A DNA stretch of 23,257 nt from positions 1 through 23,257 of the IMG/VR virus record IMGVR_UViG_3300041809_002462, one strand, 5' to 3'. How positions within the stretch are numbered: position 1 is the stretch's first letter; each line of letters begins with the position of its first letter. Below are positions 7,766 to 16,400 of this stretch, in pieces. Under the pieces are notes generated by a model. It saw nothing but the letters and a program-made list of their open reading frames with translations. It had not been told where the DNA came from and did not search any database. A program made the position numbers and the translations under genes. Origin of the DNA: a virus.

Positions 7766-10700
7766 ATGGCAGACCAAGCGGAACGCGTAATCCTCGAAGC
7801 CGAAGACCTGGTCACCCCGGTGGTGGACAAGGCCAACGCCGGCCTGGACAGCCTTGAGAAGAAAGCCGAATCGTCGCATGGCAAGGTCATCCGGATTTCG
7901 GATCAGACGCGCTCGAGCGTCCAGCGCCTGATTGCATCGCTCGAAAAGCAGGCCGAGACTTACGGCAAGAGCGGCGTGGACAGACTGGTCGCGCAGCGTG
8001 ATCAACTTCTGCAGCGGTACAATCGCGAGCCGCAGGCCATCGACGCGATCACCAAGTCCTACGAGAAGATGATCGCGACGCAAAGACAGATCGACTCGGA
8101 GGCTAAATTCGAAGGCTTCGGCGAGAAGGTAAAGCAGTTCATCGAGAACCCGCTGCAAGGCGCCAAGAGTGCCGTCGGAGGCCTGCTTTCTGTCATAGGC
8201 CCGTTCGGAGGCGCCATCGCCGCCGGCGCGGCCGCGCTGGGCAGCATCGCGGTCGCGGGTTTCGAGGCTGCGAAGAGCCTGGGCGAGTACGCGACGCGCG
8301 TCAGGGACGTAGAGCTGCGCACGGGGTTGACATCGAAAGAAGTCGGACAGTTCGGCTTCGCGGCGCGCGCGGTCGGCCAGGATGTCTCTATTGTCGAGCG
8401 GATGATGCGGGGACTCTCGCAGGCGGCGGACGACACGTCGAAGGATGGCGAGAAGGCTCGCGCCACCATGCAGAAGCTGGGCGTCACGATGTACGACTCG
8501 GCCACGGGCGCGATCAAGCCGACGGCAGAGATTCTGGAAGAGCTGTCCGGCGGCCTGGCCCGGATGCCCAACGCGCTCGAACGCGACGCGGCGGCGATCA
8601 CGCTGTTCAAGAGGGCTGGCATCGAGGCCATTCCGGTGATTACCGAACTCTCGGAGAATCTGAAGCTCGCGCGCGAGCACGGATTCGGCTCTTCCGAGGA
8701 GGAGATCAACCGCCTGAAAGAATACACGCGCGAAGTGGCCGGGCTCGAAATGTCCTGGGAGCGAGTGAAGCGGAGCATGCTGGTTCCGGTGGCGGCGACG
8801 GTCAACTTCCTGTTCAACGGGCTGGCGTGGGCGGATTTCCTGCTCACTATGCCGGGGAAGATTCTGTTCAGCGGGAAGTGGACGGCGAAAGACACCGAGA
8901 TGGGCGAGACCGAAGGCTGGGGTTATGGGGCCAGCATGTCGCGCTCCGGGCACGCGGCGGAAGCGCGGTCGTTGGCGACCAACGATGCGATGGTGGCAGC
9001 GGCCAGGGCGTCGGACCAGGGCAATAAGCAACTGGAGATCGCGGAGGGCAAGCTCACTCAATTGCAAGGCGAGTTGAAGACCGGCGTTTTCCCTTCGGTG
9101 AATGAGCCGGTCATGAAGCAGATCGATCAGCAGCGCGAACTGATCGCGGGCATCAAAGCGCGCACGGAGGCAACCAAGGAGTTGAAAGAGTGGGAGCACC
9201 AGGCGGCCGAGGAGGAGAAACGCGCCTCCGAATCGGGCCTGGATGCAGTTGGCAAACTGATCGTGCAACGGGACGCGGTCGTGGCGCAGGGGAAGAAGGT
9301 CGGCGCGTCCCAGTCCGAGCTCGCCGCCGTCACCAAGGCTTACAACGATCAGATCCTCGACCAACGGGTCAAGGAGCACGTCAAGGATCTCAACCGCGCC
9401 ATGGAAGAACAGAACAAGCTGGTCCATCAGCACGTCGAGGAACTCAACCGCGACCTGGCCGAGCAGCGCAAGCACGACGAACAGGCGGAGAGGGCGCGTG
9501 AACGCATCGAGTCGCTCGATGTGCAGGCGCAGCGTGAAACGCTCGAGCGGGAAGCTGCGCGGGCGGGGCGCATGGCAGAACTGACCGTGGGCCAGCAATC
9601 GCCGATGGCGTTGTCCGATCCCGAAAAGCGGGTGCTCGCGGCGCAAAGGGAAGAGGCGGCGGCGCAGCAAGCCTACCAGATTCGTCTCGACCTGGCTGTT
9701 CAATTGGCGGGCATTGAAGCGCAGCGGATTGCACGGGAGACGGACTCGAACGAGAAGGCGGTGCTAGCGGCACAGGCGCGGAAGAACCTGTTCACTGAAT
9801 TGGCGCAGGCCGAGGACCAGCTCGACGAGAAGGAGGCGCAGCTCCAACAGAAGCGCCAGCAAGAGGTCCAGTCGCAGTTCGACAATCTGGAGAAAGAGGC
9901 GGAGAAGGTGATCGACGTCCTGTTCACCAAGCCCAAGAACTTCGGCGAGGATCTGCTGAACACGGTTCACGCCGCGGTGCTCAAGCCGGTGACCGAGACG
10001 CTTGGCGGCATGGCGGCGAACGCTCTCCATCCGATCATCTACGGCGCGGACGGCCAGGGCGGCCTCAGCGGGCTGTTGCGCGGAGGGTCGCGCCAGGATC
10101 CGGTGCGTGTGTCGACCGACCAGAACACCGCCGCGACCATGCAAAACAGCGCCGTAATGGCGGCGTTGACGGGCATCCTGGCGGCCGCCATGGGAGTGGC
10201 GGCTCCCTCCCTGCATGGCGGCGGGGCTGGCGTTTTAGGCATTTCCATACCATCGATCTCGGTGCCGGCCACGATGAGCATGCCGATGGCGGCGCCGGGC
10301 GGCTATTCCCCAGCTCCATGGAGCTCTGGCGGCGCAGGCGCTCCGGCCTCCTCCGGCGTTGGGGGCGCTCCGCTGTTTTCGAGTGGCACCGGTAGCGCGG
10401 CTACGTTGTCCGTGCCCGGTTTCGCCGGCCTGGGCAATCTGCCGCTTACCCATTCCGCGGCAGCCAGCATGAGCCCGGTGTCGGTGCTCTTGGGGACCGG
10501 CGGCACGGGCGCTGGTGCGAAGGGGCAGGCACCCGGCCTCTCCGGCTTGTTCGCGCCGGACGGGTTCTCCAAAACCCTGTCCAATCTGAAAAGCTCGGTT
10601 TGGAATCAGAAGGCGTGGGATGCGGATTCCGGCGGCGCGGGCGGGCCTGTCGTCGGCGGCATTCAAGGAGTGGCCACATCAAAGGCCGCTGGCGCCGCCG

Positions 10701-11422
10701 GCATGATGCTGGCCACCCACGGACTGATTACCGACGCCGGCACATGGAGCGGTGCGATTCAGGGCGCCGCCGGCGGCGCCTTGATCGGCGACCAGCTCGG
10801 CGGTCCCATCGGCGCGGCGGCGGGCGCTTCGTTCGGCTTCGAGGTGGGTGCCATCGAGAAGCTGATCGGCATAAAGTCGCCGGCGCAGAAGGCGCACGAC
10901 GACATCAAGTCGATCTACAACGTGAGCATCCCGACCAACAGTGGGACCATCAAACAAGTCGTTCAAATCGCGCAGTCGCAGTTCGGCGGCGATGTCGCGG
11001 TGGCCGTGCGGTCACCGAGTGTGCGTCAACTCGTCATGCTGTACTCGGAAGCCACCGGGCAGAAAATACCGCTGTCGGCCACCACGCCGTATTCGGGAAG
11101 CCTGGTGGAGCAGGGCGGCAAGCTCTACCAGCAGGCCAGCTATCAGGACGGCCAGGCTCACGTGTATGGTTCCAACCTCCCAACGCTCGGCGGGATTGCG
11201 GCGAGCACCTATCCCACGCCCAGCGGTCCGAACACGTCTGGCGGGACGGGCACGACTTACATGTCGCTGAGCATTAGCGGCAACGACGCGGCGAACTTCA
11301 TGACCGGCCAGTTTGTGACGCCGCAGTTCGTAACCGACCAGGCGATGGCGGCGCAGTATTCGAGCTACGGCCGCACGCAGCAGTCGGCCAACATGCAGTT
11401 GCCCGGATTGACGGTGGCGTGA
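7766..11422 (+). CDS. Tail tape measure protein
   Basis: At 1218 residues this is a typical tape measure protein, which sets tail length and is ejected at infection. The first 130 residues are helical and coiled-coil-like. A hydrophobic Gly/Ala-rich segment lies at about 136-166, as often seen in tape measure proteins. Long charged coiled-coil stretches occupy roughly 390-720, with many Gln, Glu and Lys. A Gly/Ala/Ser/Pro-rich region follows (about 800-960), then a further hydrophobic Gly/Ala-rich part near 975-1030. No peptidase or muramidase motif was noticed. Using about 1.5 angstrom per residue, the tail would be about 180 nm; this is a rule of thumb. It starts directly after the preceding stop codon. 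Confidence 0.85.
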   Translation: MADQAERVILEAEDLVTPVVDKANAGLDSLEKKAESSHGKVIRISDQTRSSVQRLIASLEKQAETYGKSGVDRLVAQRDQLLQRYNREPQAIDAITKSYEKMIATQRQIDSEAKFEGFGEKVKQFIENPLQGAKSAVGGLLSVIGPFGGAIAAGAAALGSIAVAGFEAAKSLGEYATRVRDVELRTGLTSKEVGQFGFAARAVGQDVSIVERMMRGLSQAADDTSKDGEKARATMQKLGVTMYDSATGAIKPTAEILEELSGGLARMPNALERDAAAITLFKRAGIEAIPVITELSENLKLAREHGFGSSEEEINRLKEYTREVAGLEMSWERVKRSMLVPVAATVNFLFNGLAWADFLLTMPGKILFSGKWTAKDTEMGETEGWGYGASMSRSGHAAEARSLATNDAMVAAARASDQGNKQLEIAEGKLTQLQGELKTGVFPSVNEPVMKQIDQQRELIAGIKARTEATKELKEWEHQAAEEEKRASESGLDAVGKLIVQRDAVVAQGKKVGASQSELAAVTKAYNDQILDQRVKEHVKDLNRAMEEQNKLVHQHVEELNRDLAEQRKHDEQAERARERIESLDVQAQRETLEREAARAGRMAELTVGQQSPMALSDPEKRVLAAQREEAAAQQAYQIRLDLAVQLAGIEAQRIARETDSNEKAVLAAQARKNLFTELAQAEDQLDEKEAQLQQKRQQEVQSQFDNLEKEAEKVIDVLFTKPKNFGEDLLNTVHAAVLKPVTETLGGMAANALHPIIYGADGQGGLSGLLRGGSRQDPVRVSTDQNTAATMQNSAVMAALTGILAAAMGVAAPSLHGGGAGVLGISIPSISVPATMSMPMAAPGGYSPAPWSSGGAGAPASSGVGGAPLFSSGTGSAATLSVPGFAGLGNLPLTHSAAASMSPVSVLLGTGGTGAGAKGQAPGLSGLFAPDGFSKTLSNLKSSVWNQKAWDADSGGAGGPVVGGIQGVATSKAAGAAGMMLATHGLITDAGTWSGAIQGAAGGALIGDQLGGPIGAAAGASFGFEVGAIEKLIGIKSPAQKAHDDIKSIYNVSIPTNSGTIKQVVQIAQSQFGGDVAVAVRSPSVRQLVMLYSEATGQKIPLSATTPYSGSLVEQGGKLYQQASYQDGQAHVYGSNLPTLGGIAASTYPTPSGPNTSGGTGTTYMSLSISGNDAANFMTGQFVTPQFVTDQAMAAQYSSYGRTQQSANMQLPGLTVA

Positions 11423-11428
11423 TTCAAC

Positions 11429-11845
11429 GTGCCAGGCAATCTCGTACAATCCGCCCCCAACGGGGTGATGCCGGCGTCCCTGTGTACCGCGTTCACGGAA
11501 CTGCGCGAGTATGCGCAGCTTCAGAACCAGTATCACGACGGCACGATCCAGCGGTCGCAGCTTGCGCAAACCTCGCGCCGGACGTTCCGGCTCGGCAAAC
11601 GCTTGAGCGCATCGGTGCTCTCGGCGCTGTACAGCTTCTGGGTATCGCAGAACGCCGGCATGACCCCGTTCGCCTTCTACAATCCGTTCGATGTGGCGTC
11701 GGGCCAGCAGATTGGCAGCAACTACGATCCCACCGGCAACAACACGCAGGGGCGCGTGACGGTGGTGTTTCGCGGCAACTGGGCGCAGGTCACCGACATC
11801 GCGCGAACGAACTTGCAGGGGTTGGAACTGGTCGAGGTGGCGTAA
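11429..11845 (+). CDS. Minor tail protein, gpM/DUF2460-like
   Basis: This 138-residue protein starts with GTG 11429, seven bases after the tape measure gene stop; ATG 11468 (Met14) is an alternative. Its pattern resembles small tail-tip proteins such as lambda gpM and the DUF2460 group: SRRTFRLGKRLSASVLSALYSFWVSQ, then FAFYNPFDV, a beta-rich part with RVTVVFRGNWAQ, and an acidic end. The N-terminal domain of the large gene at 13480 seems to be a paralogous version (a comparable 'LNWAETNQLKAFWESLQG' helix then a Tyr/Thr-rich loop). It is likely part of the tail tip below the tape measure protein. The antisense cargo unit follows directly. Confidence 0.55.
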   Translation: MPGNLVQSAPNGVMPASLCTAFTELREYAQLQNQYHDGTIQRSQLAQTSRRTFRLGKRLSASVLSALYSFWVSQNAGMTPFAFYNPFDVASGQQIGSNYDPTGNNTQGRVTVVFRGNWAQVTDIARTNLQGLELVEVA

Positions 11846-11897
11846 ATGCCCGGCCAGAGGGATTGTACGAATGTTTGGTCCAGGCACCGCATCGTTG

Positions 11898-12404
11898 TCA
11901 GAATGGGTTTCTCTTGAGCAACAAACTTCGCCAGTGCTCCTGGGCCAAGTCCATCAATTCCACCTCGGCATCGATCTCGGGCTGGTATGGCCATTCGTCG
12001 TTAGGATTGTCATCCACTCCATGTTTCACCAGCGCCTTCTCTACCAGCCGAATAGGCACCCGATAGCCTTGGGTATGACCTCCGAAAATCAAATGGCTGC
12101 CGTAGCTGAATTCGTTCCAGCCGTCCCACCCATAGACGTACACGAAGCGGAGGCCTTTGTATGACCGCGACAAATCCCGGAAGTGCTTGTGACCGTCCTC
12201 ACTGCACGCTTGAAAGATGTACTTCTTTTCCAAAAGATTCGGACCGAGACGTGTTGCGCGTTCGGAAAACAGTTTCTGCGCCTCTCCCACCAGCATGTCT
12301 GGCCTGAACACGCAGGATGGTCGAGCGCTGGCGAGACGCCTAAAGCGCAATACGTCGGAGGTGTTGCCAGCGACCACCAATCGGGCGTTGCACCAATCCG
12401 CCAT
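11898..12404 (-). CDS. Api92/YubB (DUF1281)-like protein, second gene of antisense cargo unit
   Basis: This 168-residue protein starts at ATG 12404, four bases after the stop of the PLD-like gene, so the two form one antisense unit. The frame is open 18 codons further upstream, inside the PLD gene, but the start chosen gives the family-typical beginning MADWCNARLVVAGN. Such an 'xxWCxN' start, a ferredoxin-like alpha/beta pattern, and a GWDGWNEFSYGSHLIFGG segment recall the DUF1281/YubB and Api92-like ferredoxin-domain family found on plasmids and phages. No biochemical function is established that I know of. It may modulate its PLD-like partner; that is inference. Confidence in the family is moderate. 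Confidence 0.5.
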   Translation of the reverse strand: MADWCNARLVVAGNTSDVLRFRRLASARPSCVFRPDMLVGEAQKLFSERATRLGPNLLEKKYIFQACSEDGHKHFRDLSRSYKGLRFVYVYGWDGWNEFSYGSHLIFGGHTQGYRVPIRLVEKALVKHGVDDNPNDEWPYQPEIDAEVELMDLAQEHWRSLLLKRNPF

Positions 12405-12408
12405 CTCG

Positions 12409-13392
12409 TTAACTTCGGGAGACGCGCCCAGCCGCTGTCCACAAGCGGAGAAACGCATCGGCGCTGTCAGCGTCCCGAACGGGTTTGGTCCGTCGCGCTA
12501 GTTCGGTTTTGAGCACGGCCTTTGCGGTCCTTTGAAATTTATTCCAGTCCATTGTTGCGCCACGTTTGGGAAGCTCGAGGTGGAACACGTAGCGCTCTTT
12601 GCCGGACTTCCGGTCTCGAACGTAGCTGTCGATAAGAAGGAGTCGCCCTGGAGGATGGACTACCACTGTATCGTCGGTGTGTCTAACCACCTGAATGATC
12701 CAATCGCCAAGTTCGAGCTCGTTTGCCATGCGAGGTCTGGAAGGCCAGAAGAAGTTTTCCATCTTCGAGCCCTCGGTATCCTTTACCAGCTTCTTAGCCT
12801 TTGCCTCACCTCGCCTGTAACGAGGAACTTCAGCTTCTGGGATCGAAAATCCCTGGCGCAGAGCAACGATCCAGAGCTTGGCGTGCTTTGCTCGGGACTG
12901 GCGACTACCAGTGGCGTCCGAGCTGGCAAAGTGGGGGGGCACATAAGCGCGCTTGCACTCATCGAGGTATATCGGGCCGACAGGTTCCGTGCAAATGCGG
13001 TTGATGAACTCCCGAGCTCGCCGGATGGCTACGGTGTCGTTAGTCAGAATTGCCGCCTCGTCCAAAAGCCGATAAGAGCGATTGGAGACGTTCGCTGATC
13101 CGGCGATGACGAAATGATCAGCTACTATCAGTTTGGAGTGCAGATGGCGCCGCGTAAAGACCTTGACGCCGCGCCTAATCAGTTTTTCAATCTCGGATGG
13201 GTCTGTGGCCCCTCCGCGGACCGTCGCCAGGCTCATGTCGACGACGAGGTTGTCGCCCCGGCTAAGCGGAAGCAGCTTCGCGCCGCCTCGTCCGATGTAG
13301 GCGATTGCCGCATCGACGTGGCGAGCAGACTTCACTCGGGTAATGAGCGTCTGCCAAAGCCGCTCGTTCGATAGCAGTGTGGCTGAACTCAT
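12409..13392 (-). CDS. Single-HKD phospholipase D-superfamily protein (antisense cargo)
   Basis: This 327-residue protein has one clear PLD catalytic motif: H85-x-K87-x4-D92 followed by G98-S99-A-N101, with E112 downstream. One HKD motif per chain is typical of PLD nucleases that dimerise, such as Nuc and BfiI, so endonuclease activity is more likely than lipase activity. Residues 1-140 cover the PLD domain; residues about 160-327 form a C-terminal domain I do not recognise, with mixed charges and strands. The start at 13392 (MSSATLLSNERLW) is preferred because the longer frame would run into the start of the tail-tip gene. A possible promoter lies in 13393-13479 on the minus strand (TTGCAC, 17 bases, TACACT), but the match is weak. 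It could be a defence nuclease. Confidence 0.7.
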   Translation of the reverse strand: MSSATLLSNERLWQTLITRVKSARHVDAAIAYIGRGGAKLLPLSRGDNLVVDMSLATVRGGATDPSEIEKLIRRGVKVFTRRHLHSKLIVADHFVIAGSANVSNRSYRLLDEAAILTNDTVAIRRAREFINRICTEPVGPIYLDECKRAYVPPHFASSDATGSRQSRAKHAKLWIVALRQGFSIPEAEVPRYRRGEAKAKKLVKDTEGSKMENFFWPSRPRMANELELGDWIIQVVRHTDDTVVVHPPGRLLLIDSYVRDRKSGKERYVFHLELPKRGATMDWNKFQRTAKAVLKTELARRTKPVRDADSADAFLRLWTAAGRVSRS

Positions 13393-13479
13393 CCGCAGAA
13401 CGGCGAGTGTAATACACAGCGTTAGTTGGTGCAACGTTAAAAAGGGAATAAGGGCCTCCGGCACTCCGATTTCGCAACC

Positions 13480-16400
13480 ATGTCCGACACTATCGGCCGC
13501 ATCGCCGTCCCCACGGCAATCAACTCCGGCCAGACATTCCCGCTCATCACGCGGTACCCGTTCGGCTTTTCCGTCGAGCGCCCCGTGATCGTGCATCGCT
13601 TCGGCTCACTCGACGCCAAGCAGGAGCAGCGGTACTACGTCGGGATCGGCCCGCGCAAGTTTCAGTTCAAGCACCCGAACCTCAACTGGGCCGAAACCAA
13701 CCAGCTCAAGGCGTTCTGGGAGTCGCTGCAGGGTCCGTGCCAGGCGTTCACCTACACGGCACCCAATCCCGATGGAACCACTACCAGCGTGCTGGTCACC
13801 TTTGAGCAGGCGCCGATCTCGTTCGAGTACTTGCGCAGCGCCGTCCAGGTCGGACTGAACTTCATCGAGGTAGTCGATCCGACCCAGGCGCCCAGCTACA
13901 CGGTCAACGCCACGTGCCTGCGCTTCCCCTCGAGCGCGCTATGCAGCGCACTGCTTTCCGAAGTGCAGCAGATTGTCCCGCTGGTCCACATCCGTGTGCG
14001 CGAGGCCGCCGTGCCGGACATCTATGTCTCCGACCGGCGCGTCACGGTGGGCGGCCAACTCTACCTGCCGCGCCTGATCGGGATCGGCGAGACCGGCTCC
14101 GACGTGCTGATCTCCCAGGACATCAAAGGCACCTCCGATAACGTCCGCTTCACGTTCGGCAACGGCGACCGCGTGATGACGCAACTCGCCAACGACACGG
14201 ACCTGAAGTACGCCGAGATCGACCTGTGCCTCTTCCACATCAACTCCGGGATTCTGCTGCAACTCTGGAAAGGCGTGATCCAGAACTTCACGAGCGACGG
14301 CACGCCGCTCTTCCCGGTGACGTGCTCCGACGGGTTCTTCCAGATCATGAACCAGTACCCGGAGCGGCAGGTCAGCCGCCAGTGCTGGAAGACCTACAAC
14401 GACAGCGTGAACTGCCCGTGGGCCACCAAGGGCGCGAGCGCCGCCGCAGTGACGGCGGCCGGCGGCGATCCCACGAGATGCGACTATTACCTGGAATCGG
14501 CGAACGGCTGCCAGGTGCACGGCATGGCGCCCTACTTTGGCGGCCAGCAGGCCGACCCGCAGGGCGTGATCATCAAGGATGATTCAACCGGCTTCCTAGG
14601 CTTCGGCCGAAACATCGTTACCGCGACGTCGATCATCTCCGATACGATCTGGGGCCTGGCGCTGGCGGAAATCTGGTGCAATTCGGGCGGCAATCCGCTC
14701 TTTGCGTTCATGGCCGCCGCGATGATGGTGGGTTACCGCGACGAGTCGGGCTACGCGGACTCGCTCGGCATTCTCGGCGCCGGACCGCTGGGCGGGTTCA
14801 CCCCATCGGTGGTCGTTACGAACGCGGATGGCTACAAGTACGTGGTGGCTCCCACCGTCGATGGGTACCTCTGGCAAGGATTCAAGGTCGACGGCAATCT
14901 CAACATCGCCCAGGACCAGCCTGGCATGGGTCTGCGGTTCATCCCCGGCAGCGATCCGGCGAACCCGGCCAGCGACTATTTCTCGATGGGGCAAGGGTCA
15001 CCGCAAGTCTGGGAGTCGAATGTTTATGCCGCCGGCACGGCCGCTTGCGAAATCCGCATCGTCAAATCCACCACGATTCAACCGAGCACGCCCGACCAGC
15101 ACCAGATGACCGTCCCCATCGACTACGGCATGTGGGGCTGGGCCTGGGACCAGTACGGCAACCGCATCGCGGTCAAGGGACTCATCAATCCGTTCTGGAT
15201 CGCCGTCAACATGTTGCTGCGCGCGATGGGTCTCTACGGCGACCCGTCCACCGACTCGAATCCAGCCGGCGGCGCCGGCCCGTGTTCGTCCGCCCAACTC
15301 GCCACATTCGTGCTGCCCTCGTTGGTGGTGGGCGATGGAAGCGGCGCGGCAGAGATCGCCGCGGCTCAGGTGACGCCGATTTTGGGCATGACCTCGCCGA
15401 TCGTGAACTACGCGCTAACACCGGCTGGGCAGGCGCTGACCGCTCCGCAAATCAACCTGAACCCGGACGGCAGTTACTCGTTCTCGTATTGGAGCAGCCC
15501 GCCACCACCGCCCCCGGAGGGAAGCGGGGTGCAGACCACAATGCCTATCGCGCAGGCGCTCTCACTTGGGTATGTCACGGTGACCAGCGTTCAAGGCACC
15601 GAGACGCAGTTCCAGTTTCAGGGAGTCATCAGCAGCCAAAAGCCGTTTCGCGACTGGTTGACCGAGGTATTGAACTGCTGTTTGGGATTCTACACCTGGG
15701 AATTCGGGCGGCTGAAACTCGGCTGCCGGATCAACGCGAGCGCGGTCGATGCTTACACGCTCGCCAACTCCCTGTTCCAGAGCCTGCGCCTGGCGCCGAT
15801 CCAGGCCGGGTTCGAGCACTTGGTGCTTTCCTTCGCCGACGTCGCCTATCAATACCAGGCGAACACGGCAGAGTACTGCGACAAGAGCCACGCAGCCTAC
15901 TACGGCCGCGCCGGATCTCCGCTGACGAGCCAGATGCACTCGGTGGGGATGTCCACGCTGAGCCAGGCGTTGCGCGTGGCGGTTACTCGGACGAGGGAGG
16001 AACTCGGGGGAGTTACGACGTGGGAGTGGCGGAACGCGCGCACGGCCGTCTGGCAGACCACGCTCCTGGGCCTGGGAAATGAAGTCGGGCAAGTGGTCTC
16101 GATGACGCACCCGGACGTGCCGGGCGTGCGTGGGACGTGCAACGCGACCGGCGACACGGCGACGTGGGAGAGCGGCGATCCGTGGACCTATGCGGGGACG
16201 GCGGAAGGCGACACGGGGCTGATCGACAAAGTGATCGTGATTGGCGGCGCACAGCTGACGATCACGGCCGTGGCGAGCGACGGATCGACGATCACGACCT
16301 CGCCCGCGCCGCCGAGCGGGACCGGCCTCGCGTTCCAGGTCATCACGATGTGCTTCCGGATTCAGCGATGGAGCCTGAAGAAGGACTGGTCGGTGCAGAT

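Noticed and set aside
11846-11917. Short frame starting TAAATG right after the gpM-like gene (23 codons)
   Set aside because: It might be the truncated start of a lost downstream gene, like the B' fragment, but I found no matching intact copy in the window, so it cannot be supported.
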